Positions 33,075 to 46,024 of a stretch of DNA of 64,000 nt are shown here, piece by piece. The stretch's first letter is position 1. Each line of letters opens with the position of its first letter. The translations under genes and the position numbers were made by a program. The stretch is from Agelas oroides (taxonomy: Eukaryota > Porifera > Demospongiae > Agelasida > Agelasidae), in assembly GCA_949130485.1 (NCBI GenBank), contig OX422185.1, positions 16,433,011 through 16,497,010 on the forward strand, written 5' to 3'. The notes beneath the pieces were generated by a model. That model had not been told where the DNA came from. It did no database searches and saw nothing but the letters and a program-made list of their open reading frames with translations.

Positions 33075-35285
33075 ATTTAGCTCTCACAGTATAAATTGAA
33101 GAGGCATAGCAACTAAATGGCTGTGAAGTATATGTAGAGTCAGCATATTCCAGAGCACATGAAGTTTTCTCTTGTTCAACAAGTTTTAGAAAGTGGTTCT
33201 AGGGCAAGCCTCCATTCTCACTCAGTTTTTGTTTCTCCATTTGATGTGTCTTCTATTTCTACTTTTGTTCGTGTATATGCTCACACTGTTCTACTCTCTA
33301 ACAAAAGGCTGCCTTTATGCTTGCCATTCGTCTGGCTGACTCCATGTAATTTGAGATTGACCACAGCTCTGTGGTACTGTCACACATCTGCAGCTTTTTT
33401 CTACGAAAACTGGCATGTAAGAACCAACTGCTTCTAGTGTGCTTAAACTGCCATAACTGTTACAGCCGTTTCCACTGACCTCAAGTGCTATGTTGCTATC
33501 CAGTTCACTATACTATGTAATGGCATCACAAGTGTTGCAACTGTATTGCCTAAAAATGTATTGTCAACGCACTATTTCTGTTGCATTCACGTCATTCTGT
33601 TAAGATAAAGTACAGCCCTCTACTGATGATCAGACTGTGTGTGGTGTGATTAGGACTTGTTAAGATCATGATTACAGTCTGGTGCATCCAAATATATATT
33701 TCTATGGATATGCCCTAGTCTTGTGAAAGAGTGCCATGGGCGGAGCACGTTACAAATCTGCCAAACAGGGGAGTGGGAACTCTTTCGAGCATTTCTGCAT
33801 TTAACTACAAAACAGCACCCATGTTATGTTTACAGTGACTCAAAGCAAATAATCAGTGGACAAACAGTAATGTATAAGGGCCAACGGCGGCTTTGAAGTC
33901 AAGTCCTGACACCACACACCACTCTGAAGGGCACCATGACACCGTGAGCATGTTGTAGCTCGCAAAGTATGCTGTGTTAGCTATGTCTGTCTACGTAAAG
34001 CTGCCTTGTAATAACCTTCAGTTAAGTATAACATGAAGTTTCTTACCTCAGATATGGATAGCGCTTGAGGCTGTACTTCTCAAACTCCATGGGTGCTACG
34101 CAAAGCTCACTCCAGGGTGGGTGCTCATTCGAGTAAACTTTGACCCTATACAGGAAATTGGGCCAAAAGTAGAGAGTGGGCACTCTTTCGAGTGTGGGTA
34201 CTCTTTTATGGGACTATAGTATATGGAAACTTGCATTCACTTTATTGAATACAATCCTCATGTAATGATTTAGTGATCTTCGGCATACCCCCATTCCCAG
34301 GCTCTTCCACAGCTACAGTATGTAACAAAAGCTGGGGAGGATCTTGGCAACAAGCCACTGTGGCACACAATGCTTGTATATTAGGTCCAAGTAATAAGTT
34401 GGAATCTTGATGCTTAAACTTCCTGAATCACACACCAAGCATATTTATGCTAATTACTGTAAGATGTCAACTAATGAAGTTGACAAAACACTATAAGCTC
34501 ACGTATCTAATATCTGAGGTAATAATAATGTCCCACATTATACTTTAGCAAAGTCGATTACAAAGTGACTTTCTGTAGACAGATATAGCACTAGCTACAT
34601 CACAGTGGCATGCTGCTATTTCGAGTGTTGAGTGCCACCAGGACTCCTCAAAGGCTGGTCACACTGGCAGACATTCATGATATTTCACTGTGAAACAAAG
34701 GATGCTCTTTTCTGGACAAATGCAAAACACTTGAAAGAGCACCCACCCCCTCTCGGGCAAATAATGTAAAGTGGTGTGGCCGTGGGCACTCTTTTGTGAG
34801 ACTACGTATTTGTAAGTTGCATAGTATCCCTAGCGACCAACTTGTTTCAACAATGAAATAGCCCATTTTCTATTCACTGTATCTCAGAATTACACAGCTT
34901 ATCAAGGTACAGACCACTTCCCATTTCTTATGCTGGCATTGGAGAAATGGCTGGTTTTACTGACCATTCACAACTGTTTAATGATAGTGGGCTACTCATG
35001 AGGCTGTTCATATTTGCTCTTCATTTTGCAATCAGTACCTGAGCAAGATGTCTATTAAGACAAGGCTCTGTGTTTTAGATGTTTGCAACAGTGAGGTTCC
35101 ACTGCAGCCCAGTTAAGACATGCTCAAACATTCTTCTGCCACTACTCACAACAGTTACTATTTCCAGTGACCATACCAACAAGTGACTCACAGGTCTTGT
35201 AGTTAAGCCACAAAGCCAGGGCAAAGTGATAAATTTGTGAATCAGATTTGTTACTACAAGGGAGTGCATCCTGACCTTCATAGTC
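33075..35285. other. intronic stretch without recognised gene
   Basis: 34100-34210 and 34730-34805 share GGGCACTCTTTCGAG/TGGGCACTCTTTTGTG-like words, a decayed repeat. Nothing else was named. Confidence 0.4.
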
Positions 35286-35287
35286 AT

Positions 35288-35870
35288 ATTGTAACTACAT
35301 ATAGACGTCCATGTTTGTAAGTTAACAACCTGCTACAAGGGAGTGCATCCATACCTACATAGTCATATTGTAACTACATATGGACGTCCATGCTTGTAAG
35401 TTAACAACCTGCTACAAGGGAGTGCATCCTGACCTTCATAGTCATGTTGTAACTACATATGGACGTCCATCTTTGTAAGTTAACAACCTGCTACAAGGGA
35501 ATGCATCCTGACCTACATAGTCATATTGTAACTACATATGGACGTCCATCTTTGTAAGTTAACAACCTGCTACAAGGGAGTGCATCCTGACCTTCATAGT
35601 CATATTGTAACTACATATGGACGTCCATGTTTGTAAGACAACCTGCTACAAGGGAGTGCATCCTGACCTACATACATGTAGGGACGTCCATGTTTGTAGG
35701 TTAACAAACCTATATACAAGGGAGCACATCCTGACCTACATATATATTGTAACTACATATATTTAAGGTTTTGTTAATAACCATATATGGACGTCTATGT
35801 TTGTAAGTTAGCAACCTGCTACAAGGGAATGTATCCTGACCTACATAGTCATATTGTAATTACATATATT
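35288..35870. repeat. 79-bp minisatellite, array A (~7 units, ends degenerate)
   Basis: Units contain AACCTGCTACAAGGGAGTGC, ATCCTGACC(T/A)ACATAGTC, ATTGTAACTACAT and ATGGACGTCCAT. The last units are diverged. It is the same array as at 49285. Confidence 0.9.
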
Positions 35871-36805
35871 CAAGGATTTTTATGGCCATATATGTCCATC
35901 AACGTAACCTAGCTACAACAATGGAGTGAGTGCTTAACTTTTCATCAAGCATGAGGCCTACTGTAAAGTGTGAAATGGACTGTGAAATGGACTGTGAAAT
36001 GGACTGTGGAATGGACTGCAGAATGAACTCATTCTGCAGACTCACCAAAAGTGAAACTATGCTTTGATCTGATGCCGAAATGATCACTTTGCATTCCCTC
36101 CGAGTTCAGGAACACTAGTGGCCACTACAATGCACTCACAGGTATCTATGCTAGCTGCTACATTAAAACAACCATTGTTCTCTTTCTGAGGTCTCACCAT
36201 CCGAGTCAGCTGTCACTGCAGTGCAGTTATTGCTTTCTGAATGCATGGACTATGCTTTGGGCTACTCCGACTCTGAACCAAAACATACAAGATTAGTCGT
36301 CCTTGGATAAAATGTTAGGTCAATACATGCCATAACTTGTTGGATGACAACAACTAAATCTTGCGAGCCAACCGTATAGGAAAAGCATGATATAACACGA
36401 GACTAGATGAAGACATATTGTCTAGCAAATGGAGACATTAACTCCCGAGATTAGTTGTTACTGTCAATATGTAGCCAGTGTATAACCTAGCCCCCAGGCC
36501 TTCCAGCCTGCAAAGATGGTGAACATCGTGTGTGTACAAAAACTTGTACAATCGGGAAACTAATGATGTTTGCACCGGAGAGCCAAGGGGCAAGGCTAGC
36601 TAGTGTCAATACACTCAGGTTGGCACATATAGTTTGGTTCCCATACCTACTATAAGTGTTTGTACTCACACTGTACTAGCTAGTACAGTAATGTTCATGT
36701 ATGCAGAGAGGCTGTCATTTCAGCATCAGATCAAAGCATACTTTTACTTCTGGTGAGTTTGAGGAATGAATCCATTCACAAGAAAATCAGTATTTTGAAC
36801 ATGTA

Positions 36806-37112
36806 CCATAGTGTCCCGCAAATACGCCCCCCCCTCGAACATAAGCCCCCCCCCCCCCTACATTTTTAGCGCAAAATCTTGCAGAGGTATTTTTAGCCCG
36901 TGCATAAACCCCCCCCCCCCCCCACCCCCCCCCCCCCCCCCCACCACCACCAGCGAATGGCAGCGCAAGAACGGCGGCACACCAGAAGGGAGGGCGTAAT
37001 CGCAAGAGAAAATGTCACATCCCACGTATAAGCTCCCCCCCCCCCCCCCCCCCTGCGCTTTGCACTAAGGCTAAGGTTGCAAAAGGGGGGGCGTATTTGC
37101 GGGGCACTACGG
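36806..37112. mobile_element. C-homopolymer TIR element, TA-flanked, copy A
   Basis: CCATAGTGTCCCGCAAATACG ends, opposed by CGTATTTGCGGGGCACTACGG; long poly-C tracts inside. Frames here are homopolymer artefacts. Confidence 0.85.
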
Positions 37113-37726
37113 TATATATATTCAACTCTCATTCATGAAAAGGGTGTCACTGGATGTGACCTTGCATTGAATGTGTCAAAATTTTAGTGGCATTGATGGA
37201 TCAAATGCAGAACATCGAAAAACGTTTTAGTTAATTTCAACAAGGGATGCTCAGACCTCCCTCCAAACCACCCACTTAATTCTGATGAGGGTGGACTAAG
37301 GATGGGACTGCATTCCAATCATAGTACTATTAAGACTGATTAAGTGTCTTATATCTATATGCTGTAGCTATCCTAGTACTTAGTAAGTGCACATTACGCT
37401 TGCATAATTTTTGAGCACAATCAGCAGCTGTGTAAACAAGAAGCACAAAGTGTCCTCCTATCAGGGTTTCATCTACAGGTACCTATACACAGAATTTCAT
37501 GGAAATGGTCAACGACTAGCCATGTGTACTGATAAAGATCTTTAAAATGCAATTACCTACTGTGCATTTGCCATGGCCAATAGCTCACAGAATTACTGCA
37601 CATCTGATTGTGACGTAACAGTTAACCAGTTCAGTGACCTTTGTACTGCACATGCACAGTAACCGTCAGTCTTCCAGGTGCTCCTAAAATCAGCAATATA
37701 CTGTTATTTAATGGATAACACTTGTG

Positions 37727-37991
37727 CAATATCCAGCCATATTGCCTTCCCACACATCAAATAATATTCATCATATGTCTACCACAATATCCAGCCATAT
37801 TGCACTCCCACCCATCAAATAATATTCATCATACGTCTACCACAATATCCAGCCATATTGCACTCCCACCCATCAAATAATATTCATCATACGTCTACCA
37901 CAATATCCAGCCATATTGCACTCCTACCCATCAAATAATATTCATCATACGTCTACCACAATATCCAGCCATATTGCACTCCCACCCATCT
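37727..37991. repeat. 58-bp minisatellite, ~4.6 copies
   Basis: CAATATCCAGCCATATTGCA starts units at 37727, 37785, 37843, 37901 and 37959. The array resumes as a diverged unit at 38550-38620 after the inserted element. Copy B has a single unit (53790). Confidence 0.9.
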
Positions 37992-38014
37992 AACTAGAAA
38001 GATGCTGAATCATC

Positions 38015-38545
38015 CTGGGGCGAGCCTGAGGGAGTAGCAGATTGCATTTGGGATGCCCACACAGACATGCAGCTATTCGTCCACCTAGACTACTATGGCT
38101 ACACTGACATGTGCTAAGCTTCACAGTCAAACCATGAGCTAGTAGGGGGATCCCTGATATGTATGAGCGGTGATGCCAAGCGCGTACCTGAAGCCAGCGT
38201 ACATCCTGCTGCCTGTCACTTGTAGCCTGCCTTGTCACGCGATCGTCAGAGTCACCATAGTTCAGAAAGTAAGTTGCCGTGCGTGCTGCCAACGCATTCA
38301 ACTTGAATCGTCTTTGCTCTCGCTCTCTTTCACGCCGACCCTGCAGTTTGGCAGTAGACCTTCACGCTTGTTCTCACGGCTTAGCTGTAGTAGACGTCGG
38401 CGTGGACATCGTAAAATATTAAAATTTTGAATGCGCTCATTTGAAACTTACGGTAAGTGGTCGGTCCAAACAAACAAGCATAGATAGTTACACACATGCG
38501 CAATGCAGTCACGCTAGTGTGGGGCTCGCTCAGGCTCGCCCCAAT
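38015..38545. mobile_element. GGGGCGAGCCTGAG element inserted in the 58-bp array
   Basis: GGGGCGAGCCTGAGGGAG at the left, CTCGCTCAGGCTCGCCCC at the right. It is absent from copy B of the duplication, so it arrived after duplication or was lost there. Confidence 0.75.
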
Positions 38546-38867
38546 CATATGTCTACCACAATATCCAGCATTATTTCACACCCACCCATCAAATAATTCG
38601 TCATACGTCTACCTCACACAAATGTATGGCAGTCAATGGAGAAGACTTGCAGCTGCATGCAGTTTATAAAAAGCCATACTTTTGTACTACAAGTCAATGT
38701 AGGTATATGCACGTAACGATATGTGGCTGTTCTAATTAGAGTGCAGACACTTGTTTTGCAGCACACTTGCCCTCAGGCTGCTGCTTTTCTGATCCCTTTC
38801 AGTCAGTACAGGTCTCGAATAGCTTGAATGTTTACAGGTGAGAACATTCACTGTCTGGATTTATCTA

Positions 38868-39192
38868 CCGTATGGCCGGAAAATTTGGCGGAGACTTAAA
38901 TTTGGCGGATTGGTGGTCCGACAAGCGAGCCGCCAAATTAAATTCCGCCAAATTTTTGTCCAAAATACCTAATCGGTGCCCAAGCGTCCGGGCACAAGAC
39001 GTCAATCAGTCGACATCGTCAATCGATCGCAAGGCGAGCGTAAACTAGTGTCAAGTGGACTAGACTATGGCGTTACTCAAGTATTTTCGTCCAGCGGTAC
39101 CCACGAAGGCCCCTTCCCTCACAGAGAGAGAACTACAAGAAGCAAATGCTGGCGTAAAGAAGCCAAGAATAGCTACAGTCATGAACAAATAG
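38868..39192 (+). pseudogene. transposon fragment with MALLKYF-type ORF start
   Basis: A TACCGTATGGCCGGAAAATT end with repeated GGCGGA/CCGCCAAATT motifs precedes ATG 39067. The 41-codon frame reads MALLKYFRPAVPTKAPSLTE then LQEANAGVKKPRI and stops at 39190-39192. This N-terminal pattern (short aromatic start, Pro-rich linker, E.N..V) is one I associate with ORFs of invertebrate DNA transposons. No partner TIR was found, so it is truncated just before the NLR LRR exon. Confidence 0.4.
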
Positions 39193-39397
39193 CACTTGGC
39201 AGCTGCACAGGATGCAGCAATTATTTGAGCACAAGTAAACACTGGCCATGCTCCTTCTGTATGTCTTGCAAACATGTTTGCATATGTGTCATGAAATCAT
39301 GGAGGTGTGTGAGTGTCAGAATCCCTTAACATTATGGTTTAAAAAAGAGCAATTGGTAATTTTAAGATTGAACTTTGTTTTATGTCTCTCTCCACAG

Positions 39398-39481
39398 CCT
39401 TCAAATAAATGAAATTGGTCCACAAGGATGTGAGGCGATAGCAATTGGACTCAAACACTGCACAAAGCTTGAATATCTCAA
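39398..39481 (+). CDS. NLR LRR exon, 84 bp, one leucine-rich repeat
   Basis: The exon lies between a pyrimidine-rich acceptor (TCTCTCTCCACAG) and a donor (AA|GTGAGT). It is exactly 84 bp and phase 2 on both sides. Joined to the AA left by the upstream exon it starts with Asn and reads L-Q-I-N-E-I-G-P-Q-G...L-E-Y-L, a 28-residue ribonuclease-inhibitor-type LRR with conserved Leu/Asn/Ile/Gly positions. Its symmetrical phase means one or more such exons can be added or skipped without breaking frame. It is on the same strand and in the same phase as the NACHT exon 7.5 kb upstream. It could instead belong to a separate partial NLR, but no second NACHT exon was found between them. Confidence 0.82.
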
Positions 39482-39802
39482 GTGAGTATTTGAAATCTAT
39501 TTTTACAGCAAATTTATATCACAACACTTCTTGAGTATGTGGTAAGAATTCGTTGGGGTAATGTTGCAAGCACAGTATCAGTTACGTGTCTTAAATGCAG
39601 CAGCCATGGCCATCCCACTTTGTTGCAACAGTAACAAGTATGTTCATGCTTTAGTGTTTTTAGTGACTGGAAGCTGGCTGTGGCCTGCTTTGATCTCGTG
39701 ACCCAGGCTCACGAGACTGTCAGTATCTTAAAAGTGAAAACATTACCACGGGAGTCAGTGTTAGAAAGGTTTTGCCAATCATGAGATTTCAGTTTCACCT
39801 TA

Positions 39803-40660
39803 CAGTCTACACGCAAACCTTAAAATTGATTCCACCCGCATAACCATGTGACGTCATCAAATTCTAGATGAATACGTAATAAGCGCTGTATTTCGTAGTA
39901 GCAAACTTGGATCGAAATGATACTTACACATTGTGTTGTGAGGGCTGCCAAGTGTAAGTTCATAGTGTCACTGTACCTGCTAGGTGCTGCATACGGCGGT
40001 ACAGATTACGTTCACTTACAAGTCAAAAGTGCAATTCTGAGTCATTTTTGATTTACTGCACAACTAGGGGCAACGTGGAGCTAGAACACGATCTTCACAG
40101 TACATTCAGCACTATAACATATTCGAGTTAGAAGCCAAAAGCTCAAGTCTCACAGTAGATACAAAGCGTACAATATCGGAAAAAATGGCTTCACAGGCTC
40201 AAACGTAGACATGGTACAGAACACACTAAGAAAGCGCAACCAGCACTACATAGCCCTTCTGGCTCTTTGCTATAACTTACAAAATCTCCAATCTCCATAG
40301 CTATCGTATTCTCTGAGATACAAGCACTTATGCAAGAGTCCTAGTGACCACTCTCAGCTGTGATCGATTTTTGATTTGGCACACACCTAGGGGCAGAACG
40401 GCCAACTGCTCCATAAATTTCTGGACACGTTTTTTCCAACTCTGACTACGAAATAACTTTGTCAAATTCCAAGTACTTTTCCAGTTATGATGGAGCAAAT
40501 TCACGATATTGTTCAGTAAATTCCCGGGAAGTTCCCGGCACTTCCTACGCCAACTGAATGACAGCTGTATTGTGAACTGTTGGGTGCTAATGGTTTACAC
40601 AAGCTGAACTTTTAGTTGACTACTTGTAATTGCTAATCTGATTTAGTAAGTGGAAGTGCT
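39803..40660. repeat. old interspersed repeat related to 13.77-14.23 kb
   Basis: Shares CAGTCTACACGCAAACCT, GATACAAGCACTTATGC and GGGAAGTTCCCGGCACTTCC-type blocks with the other copy, in partly inverted order. Confidence 0.5.
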
Positions 40661-40664
40661 GTAG

Positions 40665-41585
40665 TGCAGAACTTTCATGAAGGGACTGAATACCAGACAC
40701 ATTTACACAGCGCACATGAACCACACCCTCAAGTTCTGCACTACAGTATTTTGAATGTGGTACTGCGATTAAAATACACAATTGGTTGTTTGGTTTCTAT
40801 CCAGGACTGCCACATATGTATGCTTTACCTGGCCTAGTATTTAGAGAGGTGCACATTTTGCCTGCACATAATCATTAGCTGTGGACACAGAAGCGTAATG
40901 CATGAAGGAACACAAAGTGCATCCATATGCCAAATTTCATGGAACTAAAGCTAGTGTGCTTGCTCATTAGAATGGTGTTTCTGCACGCCTAGTGTAGTAG
41001 TGATCGATCATTCTCAGGAGGAATGTACCAGCAGGAAACAAACTATAAGCCAAAAGGAGGTGTACTTGAAACCCAATGCTGCATAATACGGCACCCACTT
41101 TGAACATAAGGTGTAGTTAATGGAATACAATAGGTAGCTAATGGAGCATAACATATGAATTTTCTGTTTAATTTTCTTTACAAATCCAACTTGACTATGA
41201 AAGTCACACCTCGTGAAAAATATTTGCTTTACAGTACAAACCCAATACATGTGTATGGTTGCATTAATCACTGACCTTAATCTTTTGGGCTCCAAGCAGT
41301 AACTGGTGGCACTGAGTTGTTGTTGGCTTTCAATGAGTGGGCACCTATTAGAGTGTAGAACAAGCACAAAACCTCATTAACCCCTATAGCTGATTACATT
41401 CATTGGGAAAGATAAAATTTGGGAGGAGTCCTGACTAACACCTAATCAACTTCTCACCCAATATTACATGTTTCCATTGCAGGCACAATCATATTTGTAT
41501 ATACATCCATACAAATGTATGCACAAGAGGGTACAGGTATATAAATATCAATGCGCACACGAGTACAGGTATGATGCACACATGG
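40665..41585. other. intronic, no feature recognised
   Basis: Several AT-rich frames without motif. 40790-40990 shares GTGCACATT...TGCATAATTTTTGAGCAC-like and TTTCATGGAA words with the segmental duplication near 37.4 kb, a faint older repeat. Confidence 0.3.
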
Positions 41586-41599
41586 AAGTAACTTCCCTA

Positions 41600-41845
41600 A
41601 CACATGAGGACAACATTTTAACAAGATGTGTTCAACTGTTAGTGTCAGTGAGAGATGTTTTAGGACCATCAACCTAGAGGTGCTGTCGTGCAACATGTAG
41701 GCAAATGTAGTAGTCCAAGCCATAGTAATTATGAGGCTGAGGACACTTTCCCACAAGTTGAGTGGCTTGAGTATCACCACCATCATCCTCTTCCCACAGC
41801 AGCAAGCCCAATGTCCAATACTACCATTTTTCACAAGAGTGAAGT
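41600..41845 (-). repeat. repeat shared with 55.43-55.69 kb, ORF-like on the minus strand
   Basis: Both copies carry CAAGATGTGTTCTACTG/CAACTG, GAGGTGCTGTC, CACAAGTTGAGTGGCTTGAG and CCCAATGYCCAGTACTA-type blocks. Conceptual minus-strand peptides share the VEHILLK motif. The family was not recognised. Confidence 0.5.
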
Positions 41846-41907
41846 GACAAAATACAAACAGCAAAGATGGCATAAACGACAAAGACCTGTATGTGCATGA
41901 TGCATAA

Positions 41908-43980
41908 ATGTAGCCTCGTTTCCTGGAAACCGCCCAGCTTTTTGTCTCTGGCAGTACAAAATATGGGAGCTCAACAATGTCCATTGTATTTTATAAGATA
42001 GCAAAACATAACTGAACATAGGTAGGTTGCTGATTGTACCCATACATGATCCATTACCCACACCACAGTCAGAGGTCACTGTGTTCTAGTCATTTACATG
42101 TGTAGAGAAGGCTCCAACAAAGCATGAAAAAGATCCTGCAACTGTGCGACTCACACTGCACCCTCGCTACCACTCCTCAGTTTATTAGGTCAGACTATAT
42201 GGAATATATGAATGTGTCATCAATATTTTCACTATAATGATTGCGGTGCTACATGATATGTTAGTGCGCCATCACTTCTTCACCGCTAAGAACCTTAGTG
42301 CCACAGCGTAAAATAGCACTGACATTCTTTGACTTCACACAACTAGCTGACAATCATCGTGCTTAAATGACATGCATCTTTTATTCATGTTCCTGCCTGA
42401 TCAACTGTGACAAAAGTACTTGAAACGTTACATGTAACTACACATACCTCCTGTATTTTTCACTTTCTATAAATACTGTAATCTCTGTAATTCTGTACCC
42501 TTTCTACTTATAGCACACTATAGCAAGCTTAGGTTAGTTCTATCTTTGTGCAGCTGAAGGTCGAGACAAAAACATTCTGCATTGCTGTTGCAATTTTAGC
42601 GAAGCTCAAAGAAGTCATTTTCAATAGTAAGAATATAGTTTTGTTAGTCAAGTGAAGTCCAAAAGAAATTAGTATTATTGCCTTCGCTATTGTCTGCATA
42701 TGCTTCAGTTAATATTAAAACTAAAAACCCTACCATTCCACTCACACAGCTAATTACATCATATCTGTCACATGACAGAAATTGGTGGAACTGCAAGTAC
42801 CACCATACATGGCATAGAGCCTCATGAACAGAATTTATACCAGGATCCCCACTGATCCCCCGGCATACTTGGATGCTACAAGCACTTACTTGTCTCTGTA
42901 AATCTCCATAAACTCTCCGCACACCTAAGAATGGAATGGAATTTTTTATGAGATTCTTATAGAGCTTGTCCTAACCCCACCTGGGTAAGAGTAATGAAGC
43001 CTTGTGTGATGAACTACAAATAGATTACACACACAGGAAACCACAAGGTTGTGTCACTTAAGTGTGTCATAATGAGATTCATAACTCATGGGTAGCAGCT
43101 TTTGTGCAGAACTTATATTTAGGACGAAATTCCAAATATCTCAGGAACAGCATTCCTGATTGGGACAAGCAAGAAACGATTCTGTGCGCATTGGCCTTTA
43201 CAGCAATGTATCATATAAGGTAGAGGTCATAAATTGTGTGGGCTGTTTGTTACTAGTTTGATCTCTTTGTTGGTGATGGGCAGGTCCTTTTACGTGCCCC
43301 TCTACAACTTCAAGATACAAATAGCAGTGGCAGGGCTATCTCACTGGATGGCAGTTGCGCAATGTCTGCAATAGTCTTGAACCCAGACCATCCTGAAGAT
43401 CGGTCTGGGTTTGAGACTATATCAGCAATTACAAAGCATTGTCATTTCCAGTCAAAGCTATTCAATTATTCCACCATTGTTACTTCATACTTCACAGCGT
43501 TTCTTCAAGAACCAATTACATCATGCACCATTTGGAAGTACCAAATAACTGGAACAATTTGCAGTTTGCAAGTTTGGTGGCTTGGCCCCAGACAGGGCAT
43601 AAAAATATACTTGAGGAATGTCAAAGTAGGCGGAGCGTAGGTGAGCAGCTGCACTGACTATCAGAGTCAGGATTGCCATGGAGAGCTACAAAATGGAGTT
43701 ATATTAGAGGACACCACATTTATCACGTGTATAGTCATTATACTTGACTCTCATTGTTGGTGTCTTGGCCTTGGCAGATTTACATTGTAGGCTGTCTTTC
43801 ACACATTCCTTCGCTAGTTCCATTCGCATTGCGCATTATGTCACTTCAGAATAGATGGTGGAGGGTACCAGATTTGACAAAAATTGCTTCTACAAGCTGT
43901 TCCTTGATCCAGGAGGTCTCACAAGACTTGAATAAAGCTGGTATAGTAGCAGTACGTTTGATCTAAATGGAACTCGACCA
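41908..43980. other. intronic, one MITE end, otherwise unrecognised
   Basis: 41911-41950 is a diverged TAGCCTCGTTTCCTGG MITE end without a partner. The 43362-43657 frames lack motifs. Confidence 0.3.
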
Positions 43981-44069
43981 ACACTTTGTCTGTTAAGCCT
44001 TTCAGAGTGGCTTGTCGGCATTCAAAAGCTACTATTGAAAGCCACTGCTCCGCCCTCTACTAGGTCCAT

Positions 44070-44395
44070 TGCTCTTCGCCAATGCCACATTGTAACAGTG
44101 AGCCCAGTATGAAATATTTCTGATATGAAACCTTGGAAAGCTACCGTTACTGACTTGTATACAGTCCCACAAGCACTTGTACCGTGTACTGTCTACAAAG
44201 CTGGATTTCTCCCGTCTTACCATCCATTATTTTTTGCCAATGCCACATTGCAATACAACAGCTCCAGTAAAAATTATATTTTTGAAATAAAACTTTGGGA
44301 AGCTGCTGTTAGTGACTTGTGTCCCACAAAGTCTTGTTTTGCCGTTTTACACATAAATGGCTGGATTTCTCCCATTTTGCACTGCTTATGGCGAC
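44070..44395. repeat. two diverged ~160-bp direct repeats
   Basis: GCCAATGCCACATTG, TTTGGAAAGCTACCGTTACTG/TTGGGAAGCTGCTGTTAGTG and GGATTTCTCCC each occur twice in the same order. The open frame at 44125 spans both. Confidence 0.6.
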
Positions 44396-44459
44396 TTTTT
44401 TTAGCTTCATACAATCTAACAACGCCTGACAAGTTGCATGATTCCACTAGCTAGCTCTG

Positions 44460-45620
44460 AGGTTGCCTGATATAATGGCTACAGTCCCACAAAGGTACCG
44501 CATACCTGTGATTTCAATGTAACATGGATAAGATCAAAGGGCATGCCACATTCAGTATGAATATTAATGAGAGAGTGATCACGTGTCTGAGTTATGTGCA
44601 TTTCCAATCCATGTCCTTCTCTACTATTTACGGTGATGGGCAGGTCAATTTATCAGAGAACACTGTCACCTCTCGCTTGAGGTACTTCAACAAAGCCATG
44701 AGTTTGCGGACTTATACGAAGTAAAACTAGCAACGTCCTAGTATTGAGCTAGCTACAAGTACGTACAAGTGGCATAGAGGGGCAGGGCCAAGAGCTACTG
44801 CATGCACTATGTCATTATGCCTTGTAAGAAAAACAATACTGGCTGAGTTTAATTCCCCACCATGTTTTATGGCTATACAGTATATTTCTAGCAAGAACTC
44901 TGTGAGCTGGGTGTAGCTCATATTTGTGTGATTGATTAATTTTCATAATTATATATTATTATATGTACTCCAGAGCCCCTTCCCACATACATACCTGGTT
45001 GTCTTTGAAAGCACTTTGTCAAGTAGGTCGTTATCATTAATGCTGCTCACGATGATGCACCAAGACAATCATACTGAATGGAAGATGGTCACATCTGGAA
45101 GGGAGAAAACAGGAAACTTGAAACGTAGTGTGCATCAAAACATGCAACACAGGGCTGTACTACAAGTGGTTCAGCCATGGTCATACACTGGTTTTGGTGA
45201 ATGTTTGTGAGCTGTAGTGCTGCCTCTCAGAACAAGCATGCAAGACTAAATACTACACTCAAAGTTTAACACTCAGAATCATGCTCACTATTGATCAAAT
45301 GGCTGGTGGTGAAGAGAGATATAGGATAGTAAAATCTTGAGTATCCCAAGTATTCAGCTGTGAAATTCAGCATTCTGGTTTGCAGGCCTATAAAGGGTAT
45401 TTGGATAAATTTTTGGGGGAGAGGTGGTGGCAGTCCTCAGATTCCCATACATTATTGCATGCATCCAAATGCGGCTACATGGACAGGTATTTTGAGGGCA
45501 ACTGTGAAAGCTGGAACACAGGAATGCGGAACGGAAATAAGATGCAAAGTGCGCCAGAAATAAGACGCATGGTATTGTTCGAAACGCGTCCTGCGCAGTG
45601 GGTGACTTTGCATAATATCT
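44460..45620. other. intronic, no feature recognised
   Basis: Only short frames; none carries a motif. Confidence 0.35.
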
Positions 45621-45916
45621 AGGTCTGTTTTATAAGGGAGATGTGGTTCGTTGATTGTTCATGCACATAATATGTTTTCTTAGTTGTAAACTGGATACAC
45701 TTTTGTTAGCTACTATTGTATCCAATGCTCTGGAGCATAAATTTTCTATAATAAATAAAAAATTAAAAAATAAAAGTGTGCCATGATGAACTTGCATGCA
45801 CACATTGTGAAGGTGCACATGGCTATTGGCGCGACTGCCAAGTATATTTGCTAGCAGTTTAGTTTGCAGGTTCAGGCGAGTCCGTTTGTCAGTCTGTCAG
45901 TTAAGGACGTTGAAGA

Positions 45917-46024
45917 ATGGCCAAGTGTGAAGTTATCGATCTAACTCTGTCTGATAGTGACTCTGATAGTGATTTCATCCAAGCGAAGAAAGCCGAAGTA
46001 GAGCTCAAGTCCCTCTTTTGCTGA
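45917..46024 (+). CDS. 35-aa ORF with a SUMO-interaction-like motif
   Basis: The ATG lies in a good start context (GAAGAATGG). The peptide begins MAKCEVIDLTLSDSDSDSDF, which places a hydrophobic VIDLT core directly before an acidic Ser/Asp run, the arrangement of SUMO-interacting motifs. It then turns basic (QAKKAEVELK) and stops at TGA 46022-46024. It may be the first exon of a transposon or host gene, or chance. No splice donor inside it was convincing. Confidence 0.3.
   Translation: MAKCEVIDLTLSDSDSDSDFIQAKKAEVELKSLFC

Larger units (their letters stand above)
35288..38700. repeat. segmental duplication, copy A (partner 49285-53935)
   Basis: The order array, GAAATGGACTGT repeat (35975-36020), unique block, C-rich TIR element (36806-37112), CAATATCCAGCC unit and a TATAAAAAGC-bearing end is shared with copy B, with only scattered differences. 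Copy A has a small array, an expanded 58-bp repeat and an extra GGGGCGAGCC element. Confidence 0.9.
31860..39397 (+). other. NLR intron 1 (7.5 kb), repeat-filled
   Basis: Bounded by GTAAGT and CCACAG. It contains a TA-flanked MITE (32708-33072), a 33.1-35.2 kb stretch in which I see only weak direct repeats, the A copy of the segmental duplication with its 79-bp array, and a transposase-like fragment at 39067. An open frame at 32016-32294 (92 codons, rich in Pro/Arg/Tyr) was not recognised; it could be an alternative exon or chance. Confidence 0.6.

Noticed and set aside
36840..37060. glycine/proline-rich small proteins
   Set aside because: They are translations of poly-C/poly-G runs in a TIR element.
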